From a virus, in IMG/VR virus record IMGVR_UViG_3300025645_000525, positions 1 to 21,877 of that record: a DNA stretch of 21,877 nt; one strand, 5' to 3'. Positions 1 through 8,645 of this stretch are shown in pieces. Each line of letters begins with the position of its first letter. Position 1 is the stretch's first letter. Made by a program: the position numbers and the translations under genes. The notes under the pieces are model-generated. The model saw nothing but the letters and a program-made list of their open reading frames with translations, was not told the DNA's origin and made no database searches.

Positions 1-694
1 CATTTCCGATGTCTATGATCTCATAATCAGGAGTTCCATCAGGATTCATAATCACATATTCTTGAGTTATTTTAGCTCCAGCTGAAAGCTCTCCATTTTC
101 ACCAACCATATCTGGTGAGAATATACCCACCTCTGCTAGAAGTCTTAGCATGTCTTTAGATACGTCTGGTGTCGACACTACTAAAGACGTTTCAGAAACA
201 TTTAAAGCGTTTAATGCTGTATCGTTTATAACTAAAGGATATTCTAAAGCAGGACCAACAAAAACTACTTGCTGAGCACCTTGTGGTAATATGTCTAAAT
301 AAATGTTATAACCGTCGCTTTTAGAAAAACCAGGCTTAGCACTCATCATGCTGTTAGCAACTGTATATTTGAAATTATTGTTGACATCAAAATTAGGTTC
401 ATCTGTAACAGATAATTCAGCTAGTAAAGAAGATAAAAAATCCAATGATTTCTGAGGAGCTTCTTCTAAGTGTTTTATTTGGTTTAGCTCTAATTCACAA
501 TTTTCAGACTCACACCTATTAGAATCTATCGCTAATTTTAGTTTAGCATAAGTTCTACCTATATTTCTATAAGCGTTTTCTAGTAGTTTGAAGTTATAGT
601 CGCTAGTACTAGAAACAAAGCTCTCGCTGTAAGCTATAGCATCACTTTCGTTGAACTGCTGTAAAAAAAGGTTTTGATTTAAGTTGTTTTCCAT
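1..694 (-). CDS. Unrecognised protein, C-terminus cut by window edge (virion-block gene)
   Basis: An open frame starts at the ATG at 692-694 and reads without a stop for 231 codons to the left edge, so the end of the gene is missing. The product begins MENNLNQNLFLQQFNES and looks soluble and acidic. It has an alpha-helical first third containing two cysteines (..NRCESENCELEL..) and a more mixed part further on (..VVFVGPALEYPLV..). I recognise no family. It is the last visible gene of the late structural block, 13 nt after the stop of the ejection-protein-like gene, and its leader carries the 16-nt A-rich element also found before the 252-aa ring gene. That suggests a virion-associated protein made with the tail and internal proteins. 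The frame was checked codon by codon at both ends and through much of the middle; the function is unknown. Confidence 0.75.
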   Translation of the reverse strand, partial: MENNLNQNLFLQQFNESDAIAYSESFVSSTSDYNFKLLENAYRNIGRTYAKLKLAIDSNRCESENCELELNQIKHLEEAPQKSLDFLSSLLAELSVTDEPNFDVNNNFKYTVANSMMSAKPGFSKSDGYNIYLDILPQGAQQVVFVGPALEYPLVINDTALNALNVSETSLVVSTPDVSKDMLRLLAEVGIFSPDMVGENGELSAGAKITQEYVIMNPDGTPDYEIIDIGN

Positions 695-695
695 T

Positions 696-711
696 TTGTT
701 TTTTTAATTAT
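696..711 (-). promoter_or_regulatory. A-rich leader element before left-edge gene (ATAATTAAAAAAACAA)
   Basis: This is an exact copy of the 16-mer before the ring gene (10641-10656). It begins 1 nt after the ATG and overlaps the TAA stop of the ejection-protein-like gene. It is probably a translation-initiation leader. Confidence 0.42.
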
Positions 712-1361
712 CCTAACATTCCTCCACCAATAGTAGCTAAAGACCCAAACATACCAGTCATGGCCGCTGTTTGATCCGCTTTAGCTTGAGCCTGATCTTG
801 AGCTGCGCCCATCATTTCTCCGTAAGTCCTATCAATAGCTCCTTGCTCTCTACTTTCAGTAGCTCCAAATACAAATTGCTTTCCAGCAGCTTCAGCTGAT
901 TGAATACGCTGCTCTTCAGCCATTTTAGCTCTTTGCATTTGTTGTTCTCCAGCCGCTCTCTTGTCTTCGTTAGCTTTTTCTTGTTGTTCTACACTAGCTG
1001 CAACATCTTTTTTAGATCTTAAAGCCGCATTAGCTAGAGCTGTAGCGCTACCAGCTCCACCAGTTGCTCTCACAGCATCTAAAGTATTAGCTAAAGATAT
1101 ATCAGCTTCTTCAATTTTCATCTCTGCTGCTTTTGTAGCTACACTTAAGTTAGCAAAAGGATTTGAAATCATACTACTTAAACTCTTTACGTCTTCATAA
1201 GGGTTTATAACATCTTGTCTATTTTCTTCTAAATTATTTAATTTTTTTTGTAATCTAGCTTTTTCTCTTGCCGCTGCTCTTGCCGCTTTTTTAGCTGAGC
1301 TTGAACCCACAAGCCCTCCAGCTATGGACGCAACTCCGCCTACTACTGCCATGTAACTCAT
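708..1361 (-). CDS. Internal virion / ejection-protein-like polypeptide
   Basis: The 217-aa product has a glycine/alanine-rich hydrophobic N-terminal stretch (about residues 4-19), then a long Ala/Lys/Glu/Gln-rich helical region (about 22-190) with coiled-coil character, and ends in a second glycine-rich hydrophobic patch (FGSLATIGGGMLG). This is the usual look of small podovirus internal or ejected proteins such as T7 gp14 and P22 gp7, which enter the host envelope with the DNA; here it is analogy by composition, not a sequence match. Its ATG overlaps the stop of the cupin-like gene by 4 nt (ATGA), so the two are probably translationally coupled. The position after the neck and tail genes fits an internal virion protein. 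An alternative is a tail assembly or scaffolding protein. Confidence 0.7.
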   Translation of the reverse strand: MSYMAVVGGVASIAGGLVGSSSAKKAARAAAREKARLQKKLNNLEENRQDVINPYEDVKSLSSMISNPFANLSVATKAAEMKIEEADISLANTLDAVRATGGAGSATALANAALRSKKDVAASVEQQEKANEDKRAAGEQQMQRAKMAEEQRIQSAEAAGKQFVFGATESREQGAIDRTYGEMMGAAQDQAQAKADQTAAMTGMFGSLATIGGGMLG

Positions 1362-1822
1362 ATCTTTTCTTTTATTAGTTTTTTGTTTTCTAGTTGAAGG
1401 TAATACTCATCATAAGTGTTAACTACATTATTTTTTTCTAGAACCTTAGCGTCTTTATAGTTTAGTGGATTATGAAACACATTAGTAAATATACAATCTT
1501 CAACAGCATAAACAGCTCTTTTAATACCTGGTTTAGATATTATTGTAGCAGGAGCCTCAATTGTTTGCCTTCCGTTTTCCTCATCAACAATTACCATTTT
1601 ACCTTTCAATAGAAAACTAACATGTTCTTTTAGATGTATCTTTCCTATAGAAAATATACCTTTAGGAATTTCTATTTGTCTTATGTGCATTCCATCTGCA
1701 AATGTGTTAGTTACAGGGCAAATGTCATTATCTCCAAAAGCAACTTGACCTTCAGGTAAATTACTTAAAGACTCTTGGAAATCTAATATACTGTCTCTTA
1801 TTTTCTTTACTAACTTATCCAT
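1358..1822 (-). CDS. Cupin-like (jelly-roll) protein in tail block
   Basis: The 154-aa product has an all-beta middle (about residues 45-120) with cupin spacing. There is a first strand pair with His63 and His67 followed by FLLKGKM, which resembles cupin motif 1 ending in its glycine turn. Next come a beta hairpin with an EENGR turn, the sequence APATIISKPGIKRAVYA with the Pro-Gly of motif 2, and a final FTNVFHNP with His117. Not all classical metal ligands are clear (motif 1 lacks a plain HxH..E), so it may be a structural jelly-roll and not an enzyme. The ends are helical and charged. The gene is coupled to both neighbours: its ATG overlaps the upstream TAA (TAATG) and its stop overlaps the next ATG. 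The context suggests a virion part or assembly factor. The fold call is moderate and the function is unknown. Confidence 0.65.
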   Translation of the reverse strand: MDKLVKKIRDSILDFQESLSNLPEGQVAFGDNDICPVTNTFADGMHIRQIEIPKGIFSIGKIHLKEHVSFLLKGKMVIVDEENGRQTIEAPATIISKPGIKRAVYAVEDCIFTNVFHNPLNYKDAKVLEKNNVVNTYDEYYLQLENKKLIKEKI

Positions 1823-3504
1823 TAATATCCATTGTTTTGAGTATAAGTTGTACTAACGTTAAACAATTGTTTTTCAGCACCTATATTTGTTGTGTTATCT
1901 GTTGATAATTTTACATTGGCATAAAATCCTTTTACTCCACTAATTTGCTGTCCAAAGTTAATTTCAGAGTCTGCAGCTTTACTAGCGTTTTGCAGATTAG
2001 CTACATATTTATTTTCTTTTAAATTAAACCCAGCGTAATATTTAGGTAATGGCGGATTAGTAGTATTGAAAGCTGTACTGTACAAAGCTCTATTAGCTAC
2101 TAAATAAAAATTTAATAAAACAAATTGAGCTGTATTTACGTTTTGACTAACAATTAAAACTGCTGTAGCTACATTATAGCTAACGACCGTGGTGTTTGCT
2201 GGAACACCTAGTCCACTCACTAGCGCACCCACTGGTATTAAACCTGTAACGTTGTTTAGGTTTATACTTGTTGTTGTAGATGCCTGTGCTGTTGTACCTG
2301 TTGATTCAGATATAACATACTCACCTTCGTGGTAACTACTAACACCTGACGTGAAATCAAAAGTATTACTCCAACCGTTGTTTAAGCTTATTTGTCCAGT
2401 TAAATCAGATGTATAACTAGAAACTTGCCAACCACTAGTTCCTTCGTAACCTATGGTCTGGAAACTTTTAGATGTAGCAGGGCTAGAATTTACAACAAAA
2501 GATACTGTACTAGGATATTGAACTCCATAAAAGTTACTTCTTTTAACAACACTTCCGGTTGGTGTTAACTCAACATAGTGTTTATATAACTTACCTTTGT
2601 ATGCTGTATAAAAATCGTTTTGAATGCTAAATATTTGCTCTGGTTTATAACTATAAAAAGAAGGCCAACCACTAGATCTTTCATCAAAAGATGATGTGTA
2701 ATACGGTAATAATGCAGGTTGAGATATCGGGTCTTTTTGCAAAGAAACAACGTACTCTGAGTTATGTACGTTATAACCACCCTGTATAAACCCGCTATAG
2801 CTAGCTGTATCTATTTTATTTAACTCATCTCTAAAAAAGTCTTTCATTCCAAGAGCTGATATTTCAGTAATACCGTTGTTGCTAAGTCTCAATATAGCGT
2901 TATTGTTTTTGTCTGCAAAATATTTTTGATAACCATAGACAGCAAAACTTTCTGGATTTTTACTTATACCGTATTCACCAGCATAAGGCTGAATTGTTCC
3001 AATAACTAAATTAGAGTTAGTTACAGCTCCACCGCCTTCTGCGGAGTATATCGCGTCTTTATCTATTAATGCCCTTGATACTTTTTGTTCTTGAAAAACA
3101 ACTAAATTAGAATCCTCCGCATAAAGCCTTTGTATTGAACCGTTGGAAGGATCTGCACTTTTTGTTATGTCTTCCGCTATAGAAAAAACGTTAGAGTTGT
3201 TTATTCCAGTTCTAGAATTAAATATTCCAGAGTATATTATTGAGTTAACTCTAAACGACGCAGAAGCTTGATCTTCTACTAAGTAAGCTTTAGCACCATA
3301 GTCTGTGGATGTATTATTAAATCCACCTCTAATTCTAGATTCTTCTATAACCCAATCTTGAGCGTCGTTTGTAACAGCAACAACAGGGTAACCTCCTATA
3401 TCTTCTGGTATACCTCTAGATCCGTTCCAAATAGGTTCCTTAGAAGAATTAGTTTTATTTAAAAAAAATGAATTGAAATATTTAACTTCTATTATTGCTG
3501 CCAT
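1822..3504 (-). CDS. crAss-like muzzle/stabilisation-type tail protein, second subunit
   Basis: The 560-aa beta-rich product has no signal peptide or membrane segment. Residues 145-230 contain a run (EGGG..., GEYGISKNPESFAVYG, KYFAD, AILRLSNNGITEIS, GMKDFFRDEL) that I associate with the C-terminal part of crAss-like muzzle/stabilisation proteins, which form the narrow tip of the short tail. Around residues 412-465 there is one copy of a beta-module (IPVGALVSGLGVPANTTVV) that also recurs in the 1701-aa protein upstream. It starts 30 nt after the stop of that gene and its own stop overlaps the ATG of the cupin-like gene. The simplest reading is that the muzzle function is divided between two polypeptides here. 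It could instead be an independent tail-hub or fibre protein that shares modules. Confidence 0.7.
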   Translation of the reverse strand: MAAIIEVKYFNSFFLNKTNSSKEPIWNGSRGIPEDIGGYPVVAVTNDAQDWVIEESRIRGGFNNTSTDYGAKAYLVEDQASASFRVNSIIYSGIFNSRTGINNSNVFSIAEDITKSADPSNGSIQRLYAEDSNLVVFQEQKVSRALIDKDAIYSAEGGGAVTNSNLVIGTIQPYAGEYGISKNPESFAVYGYQKYFADKNNNAILRLSNNGITEISALGMKDFFRDELNKIDTASYSGFIQGGYNVHNSEYVVSLQKDPISQPALLPYYTSSFDERSSGWPSFYSYKPEQIFSIQNDFYTAYKGKLYKHYVELTPTGSVVKRSNFYGVQYPSTVSFVVNSSPATSKSFQTIGYEGTSGWQVSSYTSDLTGQISLNNGWSNTFDFTSGVSSYHEGEYVISESTGTTAQASTTTSINLNNVTGLIPVGALVSGLGVPANTTVVSYNVATAVLIVSQNVNTAQFVLLNFYLVANRALYSTAFNTTNPPLPKYYAGFNLKENKYVANLQNASKAADSEINFGQQISGVKGFYANVKLSTDNTTNIGAEKQLFNVSTTYTQNNGY

Positions 3505-3534
3505 TTATATAATATTACTTATTTTTAACTTAAA

Positions 3535-6500
3535 TTACACATTAACCTGCCATGCTATGTTGTCTACATCATAATTGTTTTCATCTATATCAAACGTGCC
3601 ACTGGGGAAAGGTGTTGGTGAAGGGTAGGCGTAAAAGCGCCAACCAAACAAATTGGGAGCAGCATTATCACCAGTGTCTGTTATTGCGTAATTACCGATC
3701 TGTGGCGGTAGAGGATTAGGAAGAAGTATCGCAAAATAACCGTACGTTTCGGTGTCAGCCAGCCAAAGATCTATAACCGCTTGTTCTGAAACATTAGAAA
3801 ATCTTATGCTTTCATATAAAGGCAATGTATTTACAGACGCAAAATCTATATTTATAAAACCATTCCCGCCAAGCGAGCTTGTTAAAGGCGGTTGGATTGG
3901 CCCAAACATGGTTTGAATTGGCGCATACCCACCATATCCAGTAGGAAATTGAGAGATAAATCTGTTTGGAGGATTATCTAAACCAAACTCCGTGCTAAAA
4001 CTTAAAGTTGTTAAACTCTCTATACTACTCTCGTTAGACCAGGGACCATTATACAAATACCAACCCCAAGCTGCGCTACTAGCACCGCCGTATACTTCAA
4101 AAACTGTTATAGTTTGATACCATGTATCAAATCCGCCTGCATTATTAGCGCCACCAGTTGGACCGTATTTTCTTCGGAACTCCCTAGAGTATGAAAACTG
4201 CTTTACGTTTCTAACTTTAGCTCCAAAATCAATAACTATATCTATGCAGTCTTGATCATTTTGACCACCAGCATCTTGAACGCATATAGTTAATTCGTAT
4301 CTGTCTACAGGAACGTTACCTACTTGAGTATTTATTAGTTGAAACTTAGCTTCACCACCAACTATCGTGGGCTCGTCTAATATGTCAAAATAATTTACAT
4401 CACCTTGAGAGTTTGTTTGAGATGTTATTGTGCAACTGCCGTTTGAAAATATTGAAGCTAAATTTACATTATCTGCTCCATTCACGCAGTCAATAGTGGT
4501 TATGTTTTCAGTGTTATTTGTTATATTAAAAGTTGTACCGTCTAATGGGAGGTTTATTGTTGGTGCTACATTAGCTAGTATTAAATCTCTAGTAACATCT
4601 AAGTTTTGACCATTTACAACTGCTGTAAATTTTAATGAAAAAGAACGTAAGCTAGGAGGGCTAGAGCTATCATCTTCACCAAAATATATATCATTGTAGT
4701 AAGCCGCTGTTGTTATTATTTGAAACCCATTTTGATTAGGTAACGTTTGCACTAAAGTAAAATAATTCAAATCGGTTATATCCTGTATGCCATTACTAAC
4801 TTCTACTAACTCTAGCGGTGTTGTAATATCAACTATAGAAACTAAACTACCAAAATTGTCTAACACATAGAAAGGAGCCGATAATACATTTTCACCCAAA
4901 GCTAATCCCTCTGTAAAAGGAGTTTGGTTAAATTCAGTTAAAGTAGCTCCAGCAGAGTCTTGGTTTATAATAGCGTTGTTTAGGTCGGATATTAAACCAG
5001 AGGTTGATGTTTCCCAAAATATATCTAATAAACTTTCAACAGGTTTAGTCTCGTAAATAGCTAAGTACTGAATTCCAGGTGTAGAATCAGGTATTATAGT
5101 TATTGTTTGACCTAAAGTTACGGATTGAGGAGTATCAACTTGTAAAGTAGGAGCTGTAGTATAGGTTATGTTTGTTCCACTTGATACATTAACAATATTA
5201 CTAACCGTCAAGGTTACGCTTGGTGCTGTTCCAGTTATGTTTGTTATAGCTGTTCCAGCTGGAATACCATTTGCAGTAACTAAAGTTCCGTTTCCAGCAC
5301 CTCCAGTTGGTGCAGCGTCTACAATAAAAGAAGTATCTCCACCTGCAGGTGTTCCAGTTGTTACTTGAGCCGATCCAGCAGATGCTCCGTTTAAAAACTG
5401 AACAACTTTTAAGTCTTTTGGAAAATTATTAGATAAAACTATATCTCCAGGAATAATAGTAGATGTATCACCTGCAATATCTACTAACCTAAAAGTATCA
5501 GTTGTAGCAGATTCAGCTATGTTAGCAGTTACGGTGTCAAAGTTTGTTGTTGATATTTGACCTATTTTAGATTCCGTACTTATTCTAGCCACTAAAGGGT
5601 TTGACTCAATAGAGTAAAATTGAGGGAAATAATTAGGCCTTGGCACTTCAGAAGGATTATACTCAAATAAATCATTTAGAGTAGATATAGTTGAAACAGT
5701 GTCTGAAGATCTTCCGGGGTAATACTGCTCGTTTGAACTACCCAAGTCTGTTGTTGGATCTATTTCTATGTTAGTGTTTTGAACTCTACCGTAAAGTTGC
5801 ACAGAACTTCTAAACTGCTTTTGCTGAGGACCAACCTGTGACAAATCTCTAGGCACCTTGTTTATATTATCATTTATAAGTACAGTATGAGAAGTATTAC
5901 CTAGCTCTAAAGTAACATCTTCTGGATATGAAGCCATTATACCTGGTAAATAAACATTATAATACTCTTGTTCAGTTTGTTTAACAACTATCTTAAAGGA
6001 GTACCATCCTAGCGGATTGTAATCTAAGCTAGTTATATCTCCATTGTATAAACCTGGAGTGCCTGTGTTTAGATTTCTAGTAGAAGATATTACTTCATTG
6101 AAGAGTATTTTCAAAGAATCACCCGGCCAATCTGATGGCGTTTGTGAAATGTCAGAATAAGGAGAGTAAACAGTTGAACCAGAAAAAGCTTGTCCAAAAA
6201 ACCTTACAATTTCTTTATTATCAGATAAAATAACAGTCGACGTTCTACCAAACTTATCAGACAAAAGAACTCCTACTTGGTAGTTTCTGTTTTGTTTTAA
6301 AGAGCTGTTAGGGTATTCTATAATACTAGTGGTGTTAATTACATTTGATTCTGGTTCAAAATCTAAATCAACTACTCCGGCTGGAAAAGTTACTTCTCTG
6401 TTAAGCGATATAATAGCCTCGGTTGTTGAAGTTGAGCTAAAATAAATCGGTTGATTTTCCACTAATGTTACAATAGATGAACATGTTACATATTGCGCAT

Positions 6501-8640
6501 TATCACCAAGTGAAGGTCCTTCAAGTACTGAAAGTACCGTTGTTCCTGGAATAACTCCATTTCCACTAACCACTGCGCCTACTGGTATAAAACCATTTGT
6601 TTCTTTTACAAGAAAATCATCTGACGATCCTGATGAAGCTAATAATCCTGTTATAAAAACACCTTCACCATTGTTGTTTGTTGAAGAAACCAAAGTATTA
6701 GGAGGTATTGTAACGCCTGGCGTATTTGAAGATAATAAACTTCCAGGAATAAAACTACTTCCAGCTGTTAAGTCTATATCTATACGCTGTCCAGGAGCTA
6801 TAGTTCCACCTCCACCACTATATGTTGCTTCGTTTTCGTTTAATTCAAAATCAGACTTGTTGGAAACAGATACATTGTAATTTAAATACTTTGGTGGTGT
6901 GTGCTTGTTTTGATAGTTTGCATATATAACTCTATTACCAGCGATTTCTTGAGAAAGAGATCTTACTGGAATTTTATCGTAAACTCTAGTTAAATCTTTT
7001 TCTGGTAAAGTTTTAAAAGGTTTTTTAGATAAATAATCATAAACATAATAACTAGGTTCGCCAGAAGTTAAAATAGTATTATTCTCTAGTGTTTGAATTA
7101 AGTCTAAAGTTATTTCTCCACCAATAGAGGGATTGTTTACATCTGTAGGTATATATGTTAGAACCTTTGGTTTACCAACAATACCAGTACCTGATATGAT
7201 ACTTCCAATGTCTATACCTCCTTGTAGATTGTCTATAATAATTGTAGTAGAAGCTGTAACAGCTCCATTAACAGTAAACGTTCCAGAAGAAGTTGCAATA
7301 TCGCCTATGACAACTGTATCAACAACTTTAACAGCTAAAGAGTTTGATTCTTTATATAGTATGTCTATTTCTTTTATTTTTAAACTATTTTCTAAGTTGT
7401 AGTTTAAAGATGGCAGAGGTATTCTAAGCTTTATTTTATCTAATTTGTTTTCTACAAAATAAACAACTGTACTTCTATAAGCGTCAGCTTGATTATCTAG
7501 CTCTTGTAGGTTAAGGTCGTTTTCTTTTACATACATAAAATATCCGTCTTGCTTTGGAATAAATGCGATTTGAGTAAAAGGAGCAAATAAAGAATACTCA
7601 TTATCATCAAACCTAAATCTATAAGAAAATCTAACAAATTTGTCTTCTAAAAAGTCTGGATCTCCTGAGAAATTAACATCATAATAAGGATTTGGATTTA
7701 ATACTATTTTCTCACTAGTAACAAGCGCTGGTAGTATTCCTCCAGTTATTGTAATTTCCCAAAATGGAATTAATGGAGTAGTTGTATCGTCGTATATAGC
7801 AGACGCTACCGTAGCTCCTGCAACTGGCGTTAGTCCACCTCCAAAAACGGGATTACCAAGAACCGAAACCAATGCTCCAGAATCATAAATAGATCCGATT
7901 TCTTGTATGTCACCTTTGAAAGATGTTACTCTTACAACAGTATCACTAACTCTAGTTAACACGTTTCCAGCACCTCCGTTTGGATAGTATAAAGAACTGA
8001 CATCATACATGGTAGTTTCATATTCACCAACAGTGTTAGATAAATAGCTTTCTGAATAAAGTTCCATGCAGGAATATGGATTGTATTTTGCTACAGATAT
8101 TTGATCCTCAAAAGTGTAATAAGTTGCATTTGTAAAAATCCTTGTTGGATTCGCTAGTTCTATATTTATTTTTCTAGGTTGATTTCTATTGTCAGTCCAA
8201 AACAATAACGTTTCTAAAAGATTTACTCCATATATTGGATTTTTTTTAGAAAAATTTAAAAAAGCCCCTTTAACCAAGCAAACAGGTGCAGAGGCATTAG
8301 GATTACATGCAAAAATAAAATGATTAGAACCAACTCCCGTAGGATAGTAATCTTTATTAGGGTTACTTGGGTCTGGATTGTCTGTTAAAAATAAAAAAAC
8401 AGTGTTAGAATTATCATCTTCTAGGTGACCTATACAATATAGATTATTAACCCCTGTTATAGCTTCAAAGTCGAAAACAGGATAGTTGCCTAAAACGTTT
8501 TCAACAGTACCAACACCGTCACCTTCTGATTTACTAACCTGTATGTTGTAAGCGTCTCTATATTCTCCGCTTGGTATTAAGCGAGCGTCTAAGTCTTTAT
8601 TCATCTTAGACCTTAAAAAAGTATTTATAGCTTTAGCCAT
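3535..8640 (-). CDS. Giant crAss-like muzzle/tail stabilisation protein with repeated beta-modules
   Basis: At 1701 aa this is the largest gene in the window. The N-terminus (residues 12-52; KMNKDLDARLIPSGEYRDA, then NIQVS and VGTVENVLGN) is the signature I associate with crAss-like stabilisation/muzzle proteins. A beta-rich body follows, with blocks typical of that family (TDNRNQPRKINIELANP; FVRFSYRFRFDDNEYSLFAPFT). It is interrupted by several Gly/Ser/Thr-rich modules built around IPxGT or SGxGI turns (about residues 230-300, 440-500, 605-735 and 1040-1160). Near the end, about 1365-1478, there is an Ig/cadherin-like domain with four cysteines, and then a Trp/Tyr/Gly-rich C-terminal domain of about 220 residues. 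It follows the adaptor-type gene by 5 nt. Role: the muzzle or tail-tip assembly, with the terminal domains possibly contacting the host surface (inference). Confidence 0.8.
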   Translation of the reverse strand: MAKAINTFLRSKMNKDLDARLIPSGEYRDAYNIQVSKSEGDGVGTVENVLGNYPVFDFEAITGVNNLYCIGHLEDDNSNTVFLFLTDNPDPSNPNKDYYPTGVGSNHFIFACNPNASAPVCLVKGAFLNFSKKNPIYGVNLLETLLFWTDNRNQPRKINIELANPTRIFTNATYYTFEDQISVAKYNPYSCMELYSESYLSNTVGEYETTMYDVSSLYYPNGGAGNVLTRVSDTVVRVTSFKGDIQEIGSIYDSGALVSVLGNPVFGGGLTPVAGATVASAIYDDTTTPLIPFWEITITGGILPALVTSEKIVLNPNPYYDVNFSGDPDFLEDKFVRFSYRFRFDDNEYSLFAPFTQIAFIPKQDGYFMYVKENDLNLQELDNQADAYRSTVVYFVENKLDKIKLRIPLPSLNYNLENSLKIKEIDILYKESNSLAVKVVDTVVIGDIATSSGTFTVNGAVTASTTIIIDNLQGGIDIGSIISGTGIVGKPKVLTYIPTDVNNPSIGGEITLDLIQTLENNTILTSGEPSYYVYDYLSKKPFKTLPEKDLTRVYDKIPVRSLSQEIAGNRVIYANYQNKHTPPKYLNYNVSVSNKSDFELNENEATYSGGGGTIAPGQRIDIDLTAGSSFIPGSLLSSNTPGVTIPPNTLVSSTNNNGEGVFITGLLASSGSSDDFLVKETNGFIPVGAVVSGNGVIPGTTVLSVLEGPSLGDNAQYVTCSSIVTLVENQPIYFSSTSTTEAIISLNREVTFPAGVVDLDFEPESNVINTTSIIEYPNSSLKQNRNYQVGVLLSDKFGRTSTVILSDNKEIVRFFGQAFSGSTVYSPYSDISQTPSDWPGDSLKILFNEVISSTRNLNTGTPGLYNGDITSLDYNPLGWYSFKIVVKQTEQEYYNVYLPGIMASYPEDVTLELGNTSHTVLINDNINKVPRDLSQVGPQQKQFRSSVQLYGRVQNTNIEIDPTTDLGSSNEQYYPGRSSDTVSTISTLNDLFEYNPSEVPRPNYFPQFYSIESNPLVARISTESKIGQISTTNFDTVTANIAESATTDTFRLVDIAGDTSTIIPGDIVLSNNFPKDLKVVQFLNGASAGSAQVTTGTPAGGDTSFIVDAAPTGGAGNGTLVTANGIPAGTAITNITGTAPSVTLTVSNIVNVSSGTNITYTTAPTLQVDTPQSVTLGQTITIIPDSTPGIQYLAIYETKPVESLLDIFWETSTSGLISDLNNAIINQDSAGATLTEFNQTPFTEGLALGENVLSAPFYVLDNFGSLVSIVDITTPLELVEVSNGIQDITDLNYFTLVQTLPNQNGFQIITTAAYYNDIYFGEDDSSSPPSLRSFSLKFTAVVNGQNLDVTRDLILANVAPTINLPLDGTTFNITNNTENITTIDCVNGADNVNLASIFSNGSCTITSQTNSQGDVNYFDILDEPTIVGGEAKFQLINTQVGNVPVDRYELTICVQDAGGQNDQDCIDIVIDFGAKVRNVKQFSYSREFRRKYGPTGGANNAGGFDTWYQTITVFEVYGGASSAAWGWYLYNGPWSNESSIESLTTLSFSTEFGLDNPPNRFISQFPTGYGGYAPIQTMFGPIQPPLTSSLGGNGFINIDFASVNTLPLYESIRFSNVSEQAVIDLWLADTETYGYFAILLPNPLPPQIGNYAITDTGDNAAPNLFGWRFYAYPSPTPFPSGTFDIDENNYDVDNIAWQVNV

Positions 8641-8645
8641 TTATT

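Noticed and set aside
2565-2780. 71-codon minus-strand frame inside the 560-aa gene
   Set aside because: Out-of-frame shadow with His/Tyr/Leu-rich composition and no start leader.
3541-4200. Possible variable region of a diversity-generating retroelement at the muzzle C-terminus
   Set aside because: The Trp/Tyr/Gly-rich tip invited the idea, but there is no reverse transcriptase and no near-identical template repeat in the window, and no excess of AAC/AAT codons that adenine-directed mutagenesis would leave.
5168-7402. Plus-strand frames of 66-89 codons opposite the muzzle gene
   Set aside because: They coincide with the Gly/Thr-rich modules, whose reversed codons yield Pro/Val/Ala-rich peptides. 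There are no leaders and no operon context on this strand.
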